The position numbers and the translations under genes are program-made. Source: Gimesia fumaroli (GTDB lineage: Bacteria; Planctomycetota; Planctomycetia; Planctomycetales; Planctomycetaceae). Taken from it: a stretch of 64,000 nt of DNA. The stretch covers positions 3,385,164 to 3,449,163 of the forward strand of contig NZ_CP037452.1 in assembly GCF_007754425.1 (NCBI RefSeq), written 5' to 3'. Of this stretch, positions 8,108-18,659 are shown in pieces. The notes under the pieces were generated by a model, which did not search any database, was not told where the DNA came from, and saw only the letters and a list, made by a program, of their open reading frames with translations. Position 1 is the stretch's first letter, and each line of letters starts with the position of its first letter.

Positions 8108-11100
8108 ATGAAACATTTTTTCCATCCCGTTGCAGACGCACCTCTGAAATCCGCTTGCCGGATTGTTTCTCTCTGTTTAACGCTCCTTGTCGTCAACTTC
8201 GCCAGTGCCGCGCCGCTGGTTTATGAAGGGACTGAGGGAGTGGGCAAAGGAAAGCATATCGTTTTCCTGGCCGGCGATCACGAATACCGTTCTGAAGAAT
8301 CGCTACCGGAACTGGCACGCATTCTGGCGAAGCATCACGGCTTCAAGTGCACCGTGCTGTTTAATATTGATCCGGAAACGGGTGAAATCGTGGCGGGCAA
8401 TTCGAACATTCCCGGCATGGAATCGCTCGATTCGGCAGATCTGGCAGTCGTCTTTCTACGGTTTCAGAATCTCCCCAAAGAACAGATGCAGCATTTCGTG
8501 GATTATCTCAAACGGGGTGGCCCGGTGGTCGGCATGCGAACTTCAACGCACGCATTCAATATGCCTGCCTCTGCTCCCTTCTCAGAATATTCCTATAACA
8601 GTAAAGACAAAAACTACGAGAAGGGTTTTGGGCATCAGGTGTTGGGGCAGACCTGGGTGGGGCACTATGGAACCAACCATAAGCAGAGCACACGCATCAG
8701 CATTATTGATGATAAAAAGCAGCATCCGATTTTACGTGGCGTGAAAGACATCTGGGTGCAGGCGGGCGGTTATGTCGGCAAGCCCATCGATGGTGAAGTA
8801 TTGACGATGGCGCAGCCGCTAAACGGCATGAAGCCGGATTCTCCGGCTGATGAAACGAAGCCGCCGATGCCTTCGGAGTGGACGCGAACATATACTTCTC
8901 CATCCGGCAAAAAGGGCCGCGTGTTTACGACGTTGTATGGAACGCCCGAAGATCTGTTGAATGACGGCTACCGGCGGATGCTGGTTAACGCGTGTTTCTG
9001 GGCGCTGGGTATGGAAGACGCGATCAAAGCAGACGCTAATGTGGCTTTCGTGGGACCGTTCGAACCAAATACGTTTGGCTTCGGAACTTACGCGCACGGG
9101 ATCAAGCCGGAAGCGTATGCCGGATTCACAAGTCCGATTCCTGCTAACCACAATACGAAGCGAACCGATTCCCCAAAGAAACCCGCTCCCAAAAAGAAAA
9201 ACGCGAAGGCAAAAAAGTCCAAGAAATCAACCGCATCACTCGTGACCGGTAAGCCGGCACGTTTTGTGCGCATTGAACTGCCGGGCAATAAACGCATTTT
9301 GACGCTGGCGGAAGTCGAAGTGATCAGCGGTGGAAAAAATGTCGCGAAAGGTGGCAAGGCGACTCAGTCAAGCACAATGGGGCCCGGAGTCGCCGCGAAG
9401 GCACTCGATGGCAATAAAAGTGCTGACTGGGGCAAAGGCGGGCAGACTCATACTGCTAATGCAGGAACGAAAAATCCCTGGTGGGAAGTTGATCTTGGTC
9501 GGGATGTCGACGTGGAAAAGGTGGGTATCTGGAACCGGAGTGGGTTCGAAGGCCGCCTGGAAGATTTCACACTGACGCTACTGGATGCGAATCGCAAACC
9601 GGTGTTCCGCATCACGGACGTGGCTGCTCCTTTTACGATGGAGATTGATGTCAAGAAACGAGGAAATTTGGAATACCTGACCTTCGCTGGAAAACCGGGT
9701 GTGCCTTATAAGTCGACTTCCAAATCGGTCGGTGCAGAGTCACACAGTAAAACGGTGGATCCGACGCTGGTTGACGTGCCGGCCAACTACCGCGATCCGA
9801 TTCCGTTTGCTTTTCAAAAAGGGGATGTCGTTGCCATTCTCGGTAATGGACTACCCGATCGGATGCAGCATGATGGCTGGCTGGAAACGCTGCTCCAGAG
9901 TGAGCTGCAAGGCAAGCAGGTCCGTTTTCGCAATATGAGCGCGAGTGGCGATCGTGTGGATTCGTTCCCGCGCAGCAAAGGTGCCGCCACGATTACCGAA
10001 TATCTGCGGCATGTGAAGGCGGACGTCGTGTTTGCATTCTTCGGGTATAACGAATCATTTGAAGGCGTGAAAAAGGCGGGCGAGTATCAGAGAAAACTCA
10101 TTGATTTTGTCAAAAAGACCCGTGGCTCGAAGGCGAACGGAAAATCGTTCCCGCGGATTGTGTTGTTCAGCCCGATCGCACATGAAGACACCGGCAGCAA
10201 AAACGTTCCTGACGGCAAAGCGCATAACATTCAACTGGCTGCCTATACCAAAGCAACGGCAGCCGCGGCCCGTGAAGCGGGAGTGGCGTATGTGGACCTG
10301 TTCCATCCTTCCCTGCAGATGTTCAAAGAGTCGAGCACACCTCTGACCATCAACGGCGTGCATCTGACGGCAGAAGGGAACAAACAACTGGCGGAAGTGA
10401 TTTCATCCGCTCTGTTTGGTCATCAGGTGACTGCGTCGCAAACGATGGAGCCCCTGCGGTCGGCTGTACTGGATAAGGCTTATAAGTGGAATAACCGCTA
10501 TCGCGCCCGTGACGGGAATGACGTCTGGGGCGGCCGATCCATTCTCAAGTTCACGAACGATCAAACCAACGCCGTTGTTTTACAGCATGAACTTTCGATG
10601 CTGGACGTGATGACGAACAATCGCGATGCCCGAATCTGGGCGCTTGCCAAAGGGCAGGATCTGAAAGTTGACGACAGCAACGTGCCGAATCCGGTGAAAG
10701 TGATTTCGAATGTTGGCGGGGGGAGCAAAAGTTCCAGCGCAATGAAAGAGGGGAACCTGAACTATATCAGCGGTGAAGAAGCCATCAAGCATATGGCGGT
10801 TGCTGACGGGTTTGAGGTGAGCCTGTTCGCCGATGAAAAACAGTTTCCTGAACTGGTTAATCCGGTACAGATGCAGTTTGATACCAAGGGGCGCCTGTGG
10901 GCGGCTGTCTGGCCGACATATCCCAAGTGGGAACCGCTGAAAGAGATGAACGATGCGTTGATCATTTTGCACGATGACAACAACGATGGCAAAGCAGATC
11001 GCGTGACCGAGTTTGCCCGCATCCAGAATCCACTTGGTTTTGAGTTCTGGAATGGCGGCGTGCTGGTTGCTTCCGCGCCGGAAATTGTGTTCCTGAAAGA

Positions 11101-13228
11101 TACTGACGGCGACGACGTCGCCGATGTGCGTACCGTGTTGCTGCAAGGTCTGGATTCTTCGGATACCCATCACGCGGCGAATAATTTGATCTATGGCCCC
11201 GATGGCGCCATTTACTGGCAGAGCGGCGTATTCATGGTGCATAACCACGAACATCCCTGGGGGCCTTCTCTGCAAGCCAGTGAATCGGCCATGTATCGCT
11301 TCGATCCGCGGCGCTTCACCATTTCGATGCATGCCGTCAATTCGCCGAACCCGCATGGGATTGCGTTTGACTACTGGGGTTATCATTACGCAACCGATGG
11401 GACTGGCGGTCGTGCGTATCAGGTTCGTCCGGATAAGGGCGGGTTCAAAATGCACGAGCTCTTGAAGAAAGAAGTGCGGCCCGTGACGGCCAGCGAAGTG
11501 GTCAGCAGTGCTCACTTCCCGGAGTCCATGCAAGGCGACTTTTTGATCTGTAATGTGATTGGCTTTCTCGGCATTAAGCATTATGACCTGGCGCGGGATG
11601 GCGAAAAAGGGACCGTCTGGGGCGAGCCTGCCGGGGCTGATCTTACGGTTACGCGGCTCAATGCCGACGGTTCCAAAACGGAGGACAAATCAAAAGGTCT
11701 GATGATGAGCGGTGACAAGAATTTCCGTCCCGCGGATGCGATTTTTGCTCCTGATGGCTCGCTGTATTTCTGCGACTGGCACAATGTGATCATCGGCCAT
11801 ATGCAGCACAATGTGCGCGATCCCAATCGCGATCATCAACATGGTCGTATCTATCGAATGACCGCCAAGGGACGTCCATTGCAAAAACCGGTTGCCATTG
11901 ACGGTCAGCCGATTGCCGCATTACTCGACAATCTGAAGTCACCCATTGATGGCATTCGTCACCGGACCCGCGTTGAACTGAGTGAACGCGATTCCGCTGA
12001 TGTGATCGCTGCGACAAAGGAATGGATCAAGCAGTTTGATCCGAATAAAAAAGAAGACGCACACCACCTGTTGGAAGCACTCTGGTTGCATCAGCAGCAC
12101 AACGATCGGAATCTGGAATTGCTGGGAGTGCTTTTGAAGTCTCCCGAGCCGCACGCGCGAATTGCTGCGAACACGGTGAAGCATTTGTGGTTCAACGTGG
12201 AAGGCACCATGCGTGGCGGTGTGATTGCAGAAACGGAAGAAGCTGAGACACAGAAGTCAGGCATTCTCAGTGATACACCGGAACTCACGACAATTCGCAT
12301 CGGGACGGTCCGCGAACGGATGCGATACGACGTGACGAAACTGACCGTGAAGCCCGGCAAGAAGGTGAAGCTCACGTTTGCCAACCCGGATTATATGCCT
12401 CACAACATTATGCTTGTCAATCCCGGGAAAGCCGATGAAGTTGGTCTGGCGGCGATTGCTTTGGGAGCCAGTGGGTTTTCGGTCGGCTTTATTCCGGAGA
12501 GCAAAGAAATTCTCTGGCACAGCAAACTGGTCGATCATGGTCAGGAAGAGGTGATCGAGTTTGTCGCGCCGACAAAAGAGGGTGCGTATCCTTATATCTG
12601 CTCGTTCCCCGGACATCACCTGTTGATGCGTGGGACGATGTATGTGACCAACGACCTCAAGACGTTTCTCGAAAAGAATCCGGAGCAGGTCACGAAGGTG
12701 ACGCAGTGGAAACTGGCTGATCTGGAAAAAGACGTGAAACGTGTGGGACAACATCGGAACTTTATGAGGGGTAAGGAAATCTTCACTAAGCTTGCCTGTG
12801 CCCAGTGTCACAAATTAGATAAGGATAGTGTCACCCTCGGCAAGAATCTTTCCGTCGGTCCGAATCTTGATGAAGTTGTGAAGAAGCATAAGCACGACGC
12901 CAAAGCAATTCTGGCAGAGATTCTTGAGCCTTCCCGTAAAATTGAGGATAAGTATAAAACGGTACTGCTCCTGCTGGAAGATGGCCGGAGTCTCAATGGG
13001 AATATTGTCGCTGAAGATAAGACTTCGTTGACACTCGTCACAGGACCACCGCAAGTGAAGGAACAGAAGATTCTGAAGAGTGATATTGATTTCCAACGCT
13101 CTTCACCTGTTTCAATCATGCCGGCCAACTTGCTCAACACGTTGGATAAAGAACAGATCCTCGATTTGCTCGCGTATGTGCTATCGGGAGGAAATGAGAA
13201 AGATCCTGCATTCCATCACCATCATTGA
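8108..13228 (+). CDS. Giant secreted multidomain redox protein: ThuA + F5/8C + SGNH-like + beta-propeller + cupredoxin + cytochrome c
   Basis: 1706 residues with an N-terminal signal peptide (about 1-35). Modules in order: ThuA-like domain (48-302); lysine-rich linker (357-376); discoidin/F5-8C-type carbohydrate-binding domain (384-520); SGNH-hydrolase-like domain (568-770); planctomycete membrane-bound-dehydrogenase-type beta-propeller (896-1250); helical repeat-like segment (1260-1370); cupredoxin (1405-1515); cytochrome c (1550-1700). The cupredoxin has a full type 1 copper set: H1432, C1498, H1503, M1507. The haem site is CAQCH at 1564-1568. The SGNH module has GNG where GDS is expected and NGVH where DxxH is expected, so it is probably not catalytic. 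The chain ends in four histidines. I infer a periplasmic sugar-oxidising or sugar-binding protein passing electrons from the propeller to copper and haem. Confidence 0.9.
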   Translation: MKHFFHPVADAPLKSACRIVSLCLTLLVVNFASAAPLVYEGTEGVGKGKHIVFLAGDHEYRSEESLPELARILAKHHGFKCTVLFNIDPETGEIVAGNSNIPGMESLDSADLAVVFLRFQNLPKEQMQHFVDYLKRGGPVVGMRTSTHAFNMPASAPFSEYSYNSKDKNYEKGFGHQVLGQTWVGHYGTNHKQSTRISIIDDKKQHPILRGVKDIWVQAGGYVGKPIDGEVLTMAQPLNGMKPDSPADETKPPMPSEWTRTYTSPSGKKGRVFTTLYGTPEDLLNDGYRRMLVNACFWALGMEDAIKADANVAFVGPFEPNTFGFGTYAHGIKPEAYAGFTSPIPANHNTKRTDSPKKPAPKKKNAKAKKSKKSTASLVTGKPARFVRIELPGNKRILTLAEVEVISGGKNVAKGGKATQSSTMGPGVAAKALDGNKSADWGKGGQTHTANAGTKNPWWEVDLGRDVDVEKVGIWNRSGFEGRLEDFTLTLLDANRKPVFRITDVAAPFTMEIDVKKRGNLEYLTFAGKPGVPYKSTSKSVGAESHSKTVDPTLVDVPANYRDPIPFAFQKGDVVAILGNGLPDRMQHDGWLETLLQSELQGKQVRFRNMSASGDRVDSFPRSKGAATITEYLRHVKADVVFAFFGYNESFEGVKKAGEYQRKLIDFVKKTRGSKANGKSFPRIVLFSPIAHEDTGSKNVPDGKAHNIQLAAYTKATAAAAREAGVAYVDLFHPSLQMFKESSTPLTINGVHLTAEGNKQLAEVISSALFGHQVTASQTMEPLRSAVLDKAYKWNNRYRARDGNDVWGGRSILKFTNDQTNAVVLQHELSMLDVMTNNRDARIWALAKGQDLKVDDSNVPNPVKVISNVGGGSKSSSAMKEGNLNYISGEEAIKHMAVADGFEVSLFADEKQFPELVNPVQMQFDTKGRLWAAVWPTYPKWEPLKEMNDALIILHDDNNDGKADRVTEFARIQNPLGFEFWNGGVLVASAPEIVFLKDTDGDDVADVRTVLLQGLDSSDTHHAANNLIYGPDGAIYWQSGVFMVHNHEHPWGPSLQASESAMYRFDPRRFTISMHAVNSPNPHGIAFDYWGYHYATDGTGGRAYQVRPDKGGFKMHELLKKEVRPVTASEVVSSAHFPESMQGDFLICNVIGFLGIKHYDLARDGEKGTVWGEPAGADLTVTRLNADGSKTEDKSKGLMMSGDKNFRPADAIFAPDGSLYFCDWHNVIIGHMQHNVRDPNRDHQHGRIYRMTAKGRPLQKPVAIDGQPIAALLDNLKSPIDGIRHRTRVELSERDSADVIAATKEWIKQFDPNKKEDAHHLLEALWLHQQHNDRNLELLGVLLKSPEPHARIAANTVKHLWFNVEGTMRGGVIAETEEAETQKSGILSDTPELTTIRIGTVRERMRYDVTKLTVKPGKKVKLTFANPDYMPHNIMLVNPGKADEVGLAAIALGASGFSVGFIPESKEILWHSKLVDHGQEEVIEFVAPTKEGAYPYICSFPGHHLLMRGTMYVTNDLKTFLEKNPEQVTKVTQWKLADLEKDVKRVGQHRNFMRGKEIFTKLACAQCHKLDKDSVTLGKNLSVGPNLDEVVKKHKHDAKAILAEILEPSRKIEDKYKTVLLLLEDGRSLNGNIVAEDKTSLTLVTGPPQVKEQKILKSDIDFQRSSPVSIMPANLLNTLDKEQILDLLAYVLSGGNEKDPAFHHHH

Positions 13229-13391
13229 TGGCTGTCAGCGTTTCCGTTATTTTCCAAATCCGTGCTGGGTCCGAAGTTGATTCGGGCCTGGCTCGTGCTG
13301 GATTACTGGCAATACGAGGGTGCGACACGGATGTCTGTTTTTGCTACCACGAAACGCACGAAAAGCTGTATTTTTGGAAGCTGATTCTATT

Positions 13392-13414
13392 CACCGTTGG
13401 GCAAGCCAACGGTG
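13392..13414. repeat. GCAAG-loop palindrome, copy 2
   Basis: A perfect 9-bp stem (CACCGTTGG / CCAACGGTG) around the loop GCAAG, just past the 3' end of the porin gene and 163 bp after the giant redox gene. It shares loop and layout with 6247-6270 but has a different stem. It could also end transcription between the two convergent genes, though no T-run follows. Confidence 0.6.
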
Positions 13415-13427
13415 CCACCCGCCCGTT

Positions 13428-14702
13428 TTACAGATCGAGCTGGAAGCGGATGCCGGCTGCGAGGGCGCTGGGGTAGAGGCCGGATGGTGTATTGATGTAT
13501 TGCAGGTCGGGCTGGATGCTCAGATTGTCGTTGATCTGGGCTTTGTAGAAGACTTCGACCATCAATTCCTCATCGGTGCCTCCCTGGTTGAGTTCGACCC
13601 AGCCGATGCCGGCACCGATGACATCTTCATCGCGGCCGCGGAGCAGTCCCGTGTAGGCGAAACCGGCCAGGCCGTCTTGGGGGATCTCGGGAAATGGGGA
13701 ATTGCCGTTGGTCTCGGTTGGATAGTGCTGAGCAAAGACTGAGAGTCCTTGCGGGTTGTCGTCTGTGCTGTCGGCTTCGCGATACAACATTTGTTCGATC
13801 TGCAGATAATAGCCGAACGATCGGGGGATAGCACCAGCGGGAACTTCGCCCGGGGTTTCATAGGTGACGCCGGCTGAGAATTTGCCGGGTAGACCGTTCC
13901 GGGCGGTGGTGTAACGGTATTCAAATTCGGCGATGTACAGGACCGAACCGTTTTGAGAGAAAATGCCCCGCTCATTACTGCGGTAGGCGTCCCAGAGGCC
14001 GGCTTTGAAGGTGATAGAATCGCTAAGATCGGTCATCATAATGAGCGCCGGACTGGGAGCCGGGAACGACGGGAGACCGGCTGAGGGAGAGAGGCCGAAC
14101 GCGGAGTTAATAAAATCGCCGGCGGTCTCCATAGTGATAAATTCGGTGCTGATGTCCTGTCGGCCGATGCGGAAGGTGACCGCCTCATCAAAGAAATCGA
14201 GTTCCCACCAGAGCTCGCTGATCTGGGTGATGTTGTCATAGGAGTCGATGCTGCTGATGAGCTGTGTGGCACCGACAAACTGATCGAGCCCCCGTCCATG
14301 GGTATTTTGAAACAGCAACGCCGCGCGGCCCGGGATGGCGAGGTCCATTTTCTCGAAATCAAAGTCGAGCGACAGATCGAGCAGGCCTTCGTACTGGGTC
14401 GAGCCGTTCGTGGCGATGCCGCCGTGGGCGTTCGTGAAGAGTTCGCCGTAATAGATGGGGGTGACGGTGACACCGTTGTCTTTATTCAGCCAGGGGCTCA
14501 GTAGCCGGTTATCGGGTTGTGCGACATGTAGATCGGCAACTGGAAGCTGATCCGGTTTGAATTGGTCCGGGGGGATGACTTCGGGCCTGGCATTCGCCGG
14601 CGGCTCCCCTGCTCCTTCATCGGCCGTTTCTTCTCCGACTGTCTGATGTGACGGGAGTGCCAGCAGCAGGATCAGAATGGGAACGAAGTCCTTTAGCCAC
14701 AC
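13428..14702 (-). CDS. OprB-family carbohydrate-selective porin
   Basis: 424 residues with a signal peptide (hydrophobic segment about 8-17) and a long beta-strand-rich body, as in OprB/carbohydrate-selective porins. Features include a conserved start (LSPWLNKDNGVTVTPIYYGE), RIGRQDIS in the middle and a hydrophobic last strand ending FQLDL. It should form an outer-membrane channel for sugars or other small solutes. The start is GTG, with GGGAG about 9 bp upstream. The gene is convergent with the giant redox gene; if that protein handles sugars, the neighbourhood fits, but a shared job is inference. Confidence 0.85.
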   Translation of the reverse strand: MWLKDFVPILILLLALPSHQTVGEETADEGAGEPPANARPEVIPPDQFKPDQLPVADLHVAQPDNRLLSPWLNKDNGVTVTPIYYGELFTNAHGGIATNGSTQYEGLLDLSLDFDFEKMDLAIPGRAALLFQNTHGRGLDQFVGATQLISSIDSYDNITQISELWWELDFFDEAVTFRIGRQDISTEFITMETAGDFINSAFGLSPSAGLPSFPAPSPALIMMTDLSDSITFKAGLWDAYRSNERGIFSQNGSVLYIAEFEYRYTTARNGLPGKFSAGVTYETPGEVPAGAIPRSFGYYLQIEQMLYREADSTDDNPQGLSVFAQHYPTETNGNSPFPEIPQDGLAGFAYTGLLRGRDEDVIGAGIGWVELNQGGTDEELMVEVFYKAQINDNLSIQPDLQYINTPSGLYPSALAAGIRFQLDL

Positions 14703-14891
14703 AGTTTCACGCTCCCTGTTCGCGCTACGCTTCCAATGCCGAAAAAATGCCGAGTCTTTTCTCTTTCATCGGCAAATTCGTCGTAAGTGTTCACTCTGGG
14801 GGAATGGAGAAGCTGGGGAGAAAATGAGGGCTCGATGGCGTGTTGCGAGGTGGTGTCGATGTAATGATGTTGTAGCGACTGTCTTAAAAAT

Positions 14892-16025
<1,134 letters not shown>

Positions 16026-16074
16026 TTATCTGCCTATCAAAACAAAGAACTCTAGACAGTCAAGAGCAGATACA

Positions 16075-16090
16075 AGGGGTCGACCCCTAC
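16075..16090. repeat. Partial GTAGGGG-type palindrome
   Basis: AGGGGTCGACCCCT, a 14-bp palindrome (16075-16088) followed by AC, resembles one half of the hairpin at 6333-6358 without its loop. It overlaps the stop codon of the esterase gene. Confidence 0.45.
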
Positions 16091-16965
16091 TTTTTGAGGT
16101 GTTTTTTCAGGAAGGTTTCGACGAGCTGCGTGCGTTCTGCGTCGAAGAACTCGGGGCCGCCGTGAGCGGCGCCGTGGATGACTTCGAAGGTGACGTCGCG
16201 CTTGTGCTGTTTATATTTGCCGTGGAGTTCGTGGGATTGATTGATGGGGACCTGCGGGTCCTGATCGCCGTGGATGAGTAAGAGCGGCGGGTCTTGATCG
16301 TCGACGTGAAACACGGGACTGGCGAGTTTGGCGAGATCCGGTGTTCGTTCGGGGCGATCGCCGAGCAGCAGTTGCAGCGCGGGTACGCGGACGCTTAAGC
16401 CGTGCGGCGTGGACTGTGGGAGAATGGTCATGAAATTCGTAGGGCCGTAATAATCGACGATGGCCTGGACGCTGGATGATTCGTCGTCGAAGTCGCCGAG
16501 TTTTCCTTCGAGTTGTGGATGTCCGTTGGTGACACCCATCAGAGCAACGAGATGCCCGCCGGCGGAGGAACCGAGGATGCCGATTTTGTCGGCGTTATAG
16601 CCGTATTTTTCTGCGGAGCCGCGCAGGAAGCGGATGGCGGCTTTGATGTCGTGAATCTGGGCGGGGAATTTCGCGACCGGGGAGAGCCGGTATTCCACAC
16701 TGGCGACGGCGAAGCCGTTCTGGACGAGGTCGGTGAGCGGCATGTTGTCTTTCGAGCCGGCACGCCAGGCACCGCCGTGAATCCAGACGAGCAGCGGCGG
16801 GTGTTTGACATCTCGTGGCAGATACAGATCGAGGAGCAGACGCTGCTCGGGGGTGGTCGCGTATTCAATATCATTGATTCGTTGGATGGAATCGGCAGCA
16901 TCGCTTTTGTTCGGGAGGGAGATTAGTAAGAGCATCAGTATTAGACTCCACCAGTGATGTTTCAT
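16087..16965 (-). CDS. Secreted alpha/beta hydrolase (esterase/lipase, BD-FAE-like)
   Basis: 292 residues from the ATG at 16965; an upstream TTG gives a less likely start. A signal peptide covers about 1-23. The fold signature is clear: oxyanion-hole motif HGGAW (H63-W67), nucleophile elbow GSSAGG (near 140), then GDQDPQVP with the probable catalytic Asp and IHGAAHGG with the His near the C-terminus. These are the features of the acetylesterase/feruloyl-esterase-like group common in planctomycetes, which may remove acyl groups from polysaccharides. A similar enzyme lies at 52310-53227. The natural substrate cannot be told from sequence. The gene stands alone, with palindromic repeats on both sides. 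Confidence 0.88.
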   Translation of the reverse strand: MKHHWWSLILMLLLISLPNKSDAADSIQRINDIEYATTPEQRLLLDLYLPRDVKHPPLLVWIHGGAWRAGSKDNMPLTDLVQNGFAVASVEYRLSPVAKFPAQIHDIKAAIRFLRGSAEKYGYNADKIGILGSSAGGHLVALMGVTNGHPQLEGKLGDFDDESSSVQAIVDYYGPTNFMTILPQSTPHGLSVRVPALQLLLGDRPERTPDLAKLASPVFHVDDQDPPLLLIHGDQDPQVPINQSHELHGKYKQHKRDVTFEVIHGAAHGGPEFFDAERTQLVETFLKKHLKK

Positions 16966-17055
16966 CGGTGTTTCTCTCAATGTGGGGGACGTGATTACGA
17001 ATGTGATTTATTGTAATGTTGTGTGGTAGTAAATGACAGTTTCGTCAGAGGAAAA

Positions 17056-17081
17056 GTAGGGGCTGACTCATGTGTCAGCCC
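17056..17081. repeat. GTAGGGG-type palindrome, CTGAC version
   Basis: GTAG, then GGGCTGAC, loop TCATGT, then GTCAGCCC: an 8-bp perfect stem. It has the same build as the hairpin in the 82-bp repeat, but the stem bases differ on both arms so that pairing is kept. Confidence 0.65.
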
Positions 17082-17113
17082 GTTGGGTTGATGTGTTTGT
17101 GATGTGCGTGGGA

Positions 17114-17195
17114 ATGTTTTGCGTGTTGCCGATGTGGGGGTGGAATGGTGGGGATGTCGCGAGGCGGGTCGACACATGGGTCGCCCCCTACGAGG
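17114..17195. repeat. 82-bp dispersed intergenic repeat, copy 2
   Basis: Gapless match to 6281-6362 with 6 differences by my count. One difference falls in the terminal hairpin (GTCGCCCC instead of GTCGACCC), so pairing is slightly weaker here. It lies upstream of the esterase gene and downstream of the small membrane-protein gene. Confidence 0.75.
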
Positions 17196-17215
17196 ATGTG
17201 TCGATACAATTAGAT

Positions 17216-17245
17216 GTAGGGGCAGCCCTGTGTGGCTGCCCCTAC
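17216..17245. repeat. GTAGGGG-type palindrome, CAGCC version
   Basis: A 12-bp perfect stem, GTAGGGGCAGCC / GGCTGCCCCTAC, around CTGTGT. It is the third stem variant of the family within 200 bp. It might also act as terminator for the membrane-protein gene ending at 17320, though no clear T-run follows on the minus strand. Confidence 0.7.
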
Positions 17246-17319
17246 ATTTTTATAAAGACTCGCATGTCGTTGTGATGATCGTGTGGTTGGGTGTGAGCCA
17301 GGCGGACTGACAGAATATT

Positions 17320-17760
17320 TTATTTATCGGGGAAAACTTGAAAGAGGTAGATCAGCAGCAGGAATCCGCGACTGGTCCAGGCGATGGTACGGACCCAGTT
17401 GGAAATGGCCAGCCCTCGGATGTGTTGAGTTGAAAATCGAGACGCGAGGACCTGGTGCCGGGGGACTTGTAGCACGGCTGTTGAGATCCAGACAATAAAC
17501 AACAGGCCGACGCCGGACCAGGTAAAAGCGGGACCCATGCCGGGGGGAGGCCAATAAACAATAGCGACAGTCGTGGCTGCTTCGGTGAGCATTATGGGGC
17601 CGACGGCGAACGTGGTTCTTAATTGGTGCGCCTGCTGATAGCGGGTGAACTCGGGCTGGCCGACGAGAGCGAACAGGGGATAATGTACGATTTGGACGAA
17701 CCAGATCAAGCCGACCATATAGAAGGTGGAGACCAGTTGTAGCAGGAACAGGATTTTCAA
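17320..17760 (-). CDS. Small integral membrane protein, four helices, function unknown
   Basis: 146 residues with four predicted transmembrane segments (about 3-24, 50-70, 78-97 and 120-142). Between helices 1 and 2 is a conserved-looking polar stretch (IVHYPLFALVG, then FTRYQQAHQLRT). The start appears to be a TTG preceded by GGGAG; the next in-frame ATG (residue 15) would cut the first helix. I cannot name the family with confidence. It is transcribed in the same direction as the SOUL-protein gene 40 bp upstream, so the two may be co-transcribed. Confidence 0.75.
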   Translation of the reverse strand: MKILFLLQLVSTFYMVGLIWFVQIVHYPLFALVGQPEFTRYQQAHQLRTTFAVGPIMLTEAATTVAIVYWPPPGMGPAFTWSGVGLLFIVWISTAVLQVPRHQVLASRFSTQHIRGLAISNWVRTIAWTSRGFLLLIYLFQVFPDK

Positions 17761-17800
17761 TGTGTCGGATGCTCCCGATGGATGGCGCGCGAAGCTTGTA

Positions 17801-18532
17801 TTATCTGGATTCCTGTTGTTCCGAATTCAGATCAGCGGGTTGTTCCAGGCGAATCAGAATTTCGTTACGCCTGAGAGGGCCCGGTGTCCAAGGGGGATCG
17901 TAACCCGCTGCTTCCATATTGTCAGTTTGGGTCAGTCCTTTCTCTTTGATCCAGGAGCGTAATTTCTGCTCTGCTTTGATGGTGGTTTCTTTATTTAAAC
18001 GCCCATTAAAGCGATAGACGGCAAAGCGTCCGCCTTGGCGTTTTTGAATGCGGACGTTGTCTCCCGTTGGTACTGGAATGCCTTCAGCTGCGGTTTTTTT
18101 GGGAATCACAAACGCCATTTTTCCACTGGCATTCTCTGTTTCGGGGTCCATGAATACCGGCGTTGTCATGGAGACTTTTTGTTCCTGCTGATTGGCACCT
18201 TGAATATAACGAAACAATTTCATGAAGCGTTTGTCTTTGTTCGCTGGCTGTGCTTTGCTGTCTGTTATCACCAGCATCAGATCCGGGTATTCACGGATTT
18301 CAAAAGGACCTGCGGATTCGACAACGGTATACGCGGCTGATTCGTATGCACTTCGGGCGGTCAACTTCCAGCTGAAGAAGAAAAATACCAGCAGTAGCGT
18401 GGTCAGAACAAAGTAGATCATACGTTTCCGTTTTAGATTGGGCCTGTTTTCAAGCACTTGTGGGGGAACTATGTTCATTATTTGATCCGAGCCGTTAGTA
18501 CGGAAGTTCATGGGACAGCTGGCTTTCTGCAT
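17801..18532 (-). CDS. SOUL-family haem-binding protein, membrane-anchored
   Basis: 243 residues. An N-terminal transmembrane segment (about residues 38-57, rich in Phe and Leu) is followed by a SOUL/HBP domain. The domain begins AYTVVESAGPFEIREYP and includes RFMKLFRYIQGAN, KVSMTTPVFM and the C-terminal YDPPWTPGPLRRNEI signature. SOUL proteins bind haem or other tetrapyrroles; in bacteria their role is poorly defined. The start is uncertain: ATGs at 18532, 18511 and 18478 all keep the membrane anchor. The domain would lie outside the cytoplasmic membrane. It precedes the four-helix membrane-protein gene by 40 bp. Confidence 0.88.
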   Translation of the reverse strand: MQKASCPMNFRTNGSDQIMNIVPPQVLENRPNLKRKRMIYFVLTTLLLVFFFFSWKLTARSAYESAAYTVVESAGPFEIREYPDLMLVITDSKAQPANKDKRFMKLFRYIQGANQQEQKVSMTTPVFMDPETENASGKMAFVIPKKTAAEGIPVPTGDNVRIQKRQGGRFAVYRFNGRLNKETTIKAEQKLRSWIKEKGLTQTDNMEAAGYDPPWTPGPLRRNEILIRLEQPADLNSEQQESR

Positions 18533-18659
18533 CTAAAATGACTAAGAAGTGGATTATGCACTACAAGAAGACCCTCACGCTGACTATAGAAACTGTAGTT
18601 GCAAAACGTTGTTTGCACAGGTTCATTCCGAAAGATTTTCCAGATGAAGGGGGATCTCG

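Noticed and set aside
13217..13228. Four terminal histidines of the giant redox protein resemble an affinity tag
   Set aside because: The run is only four residues, is encoded in native context with no vector sequence, and the gene continues the normal cytochrome c domain.
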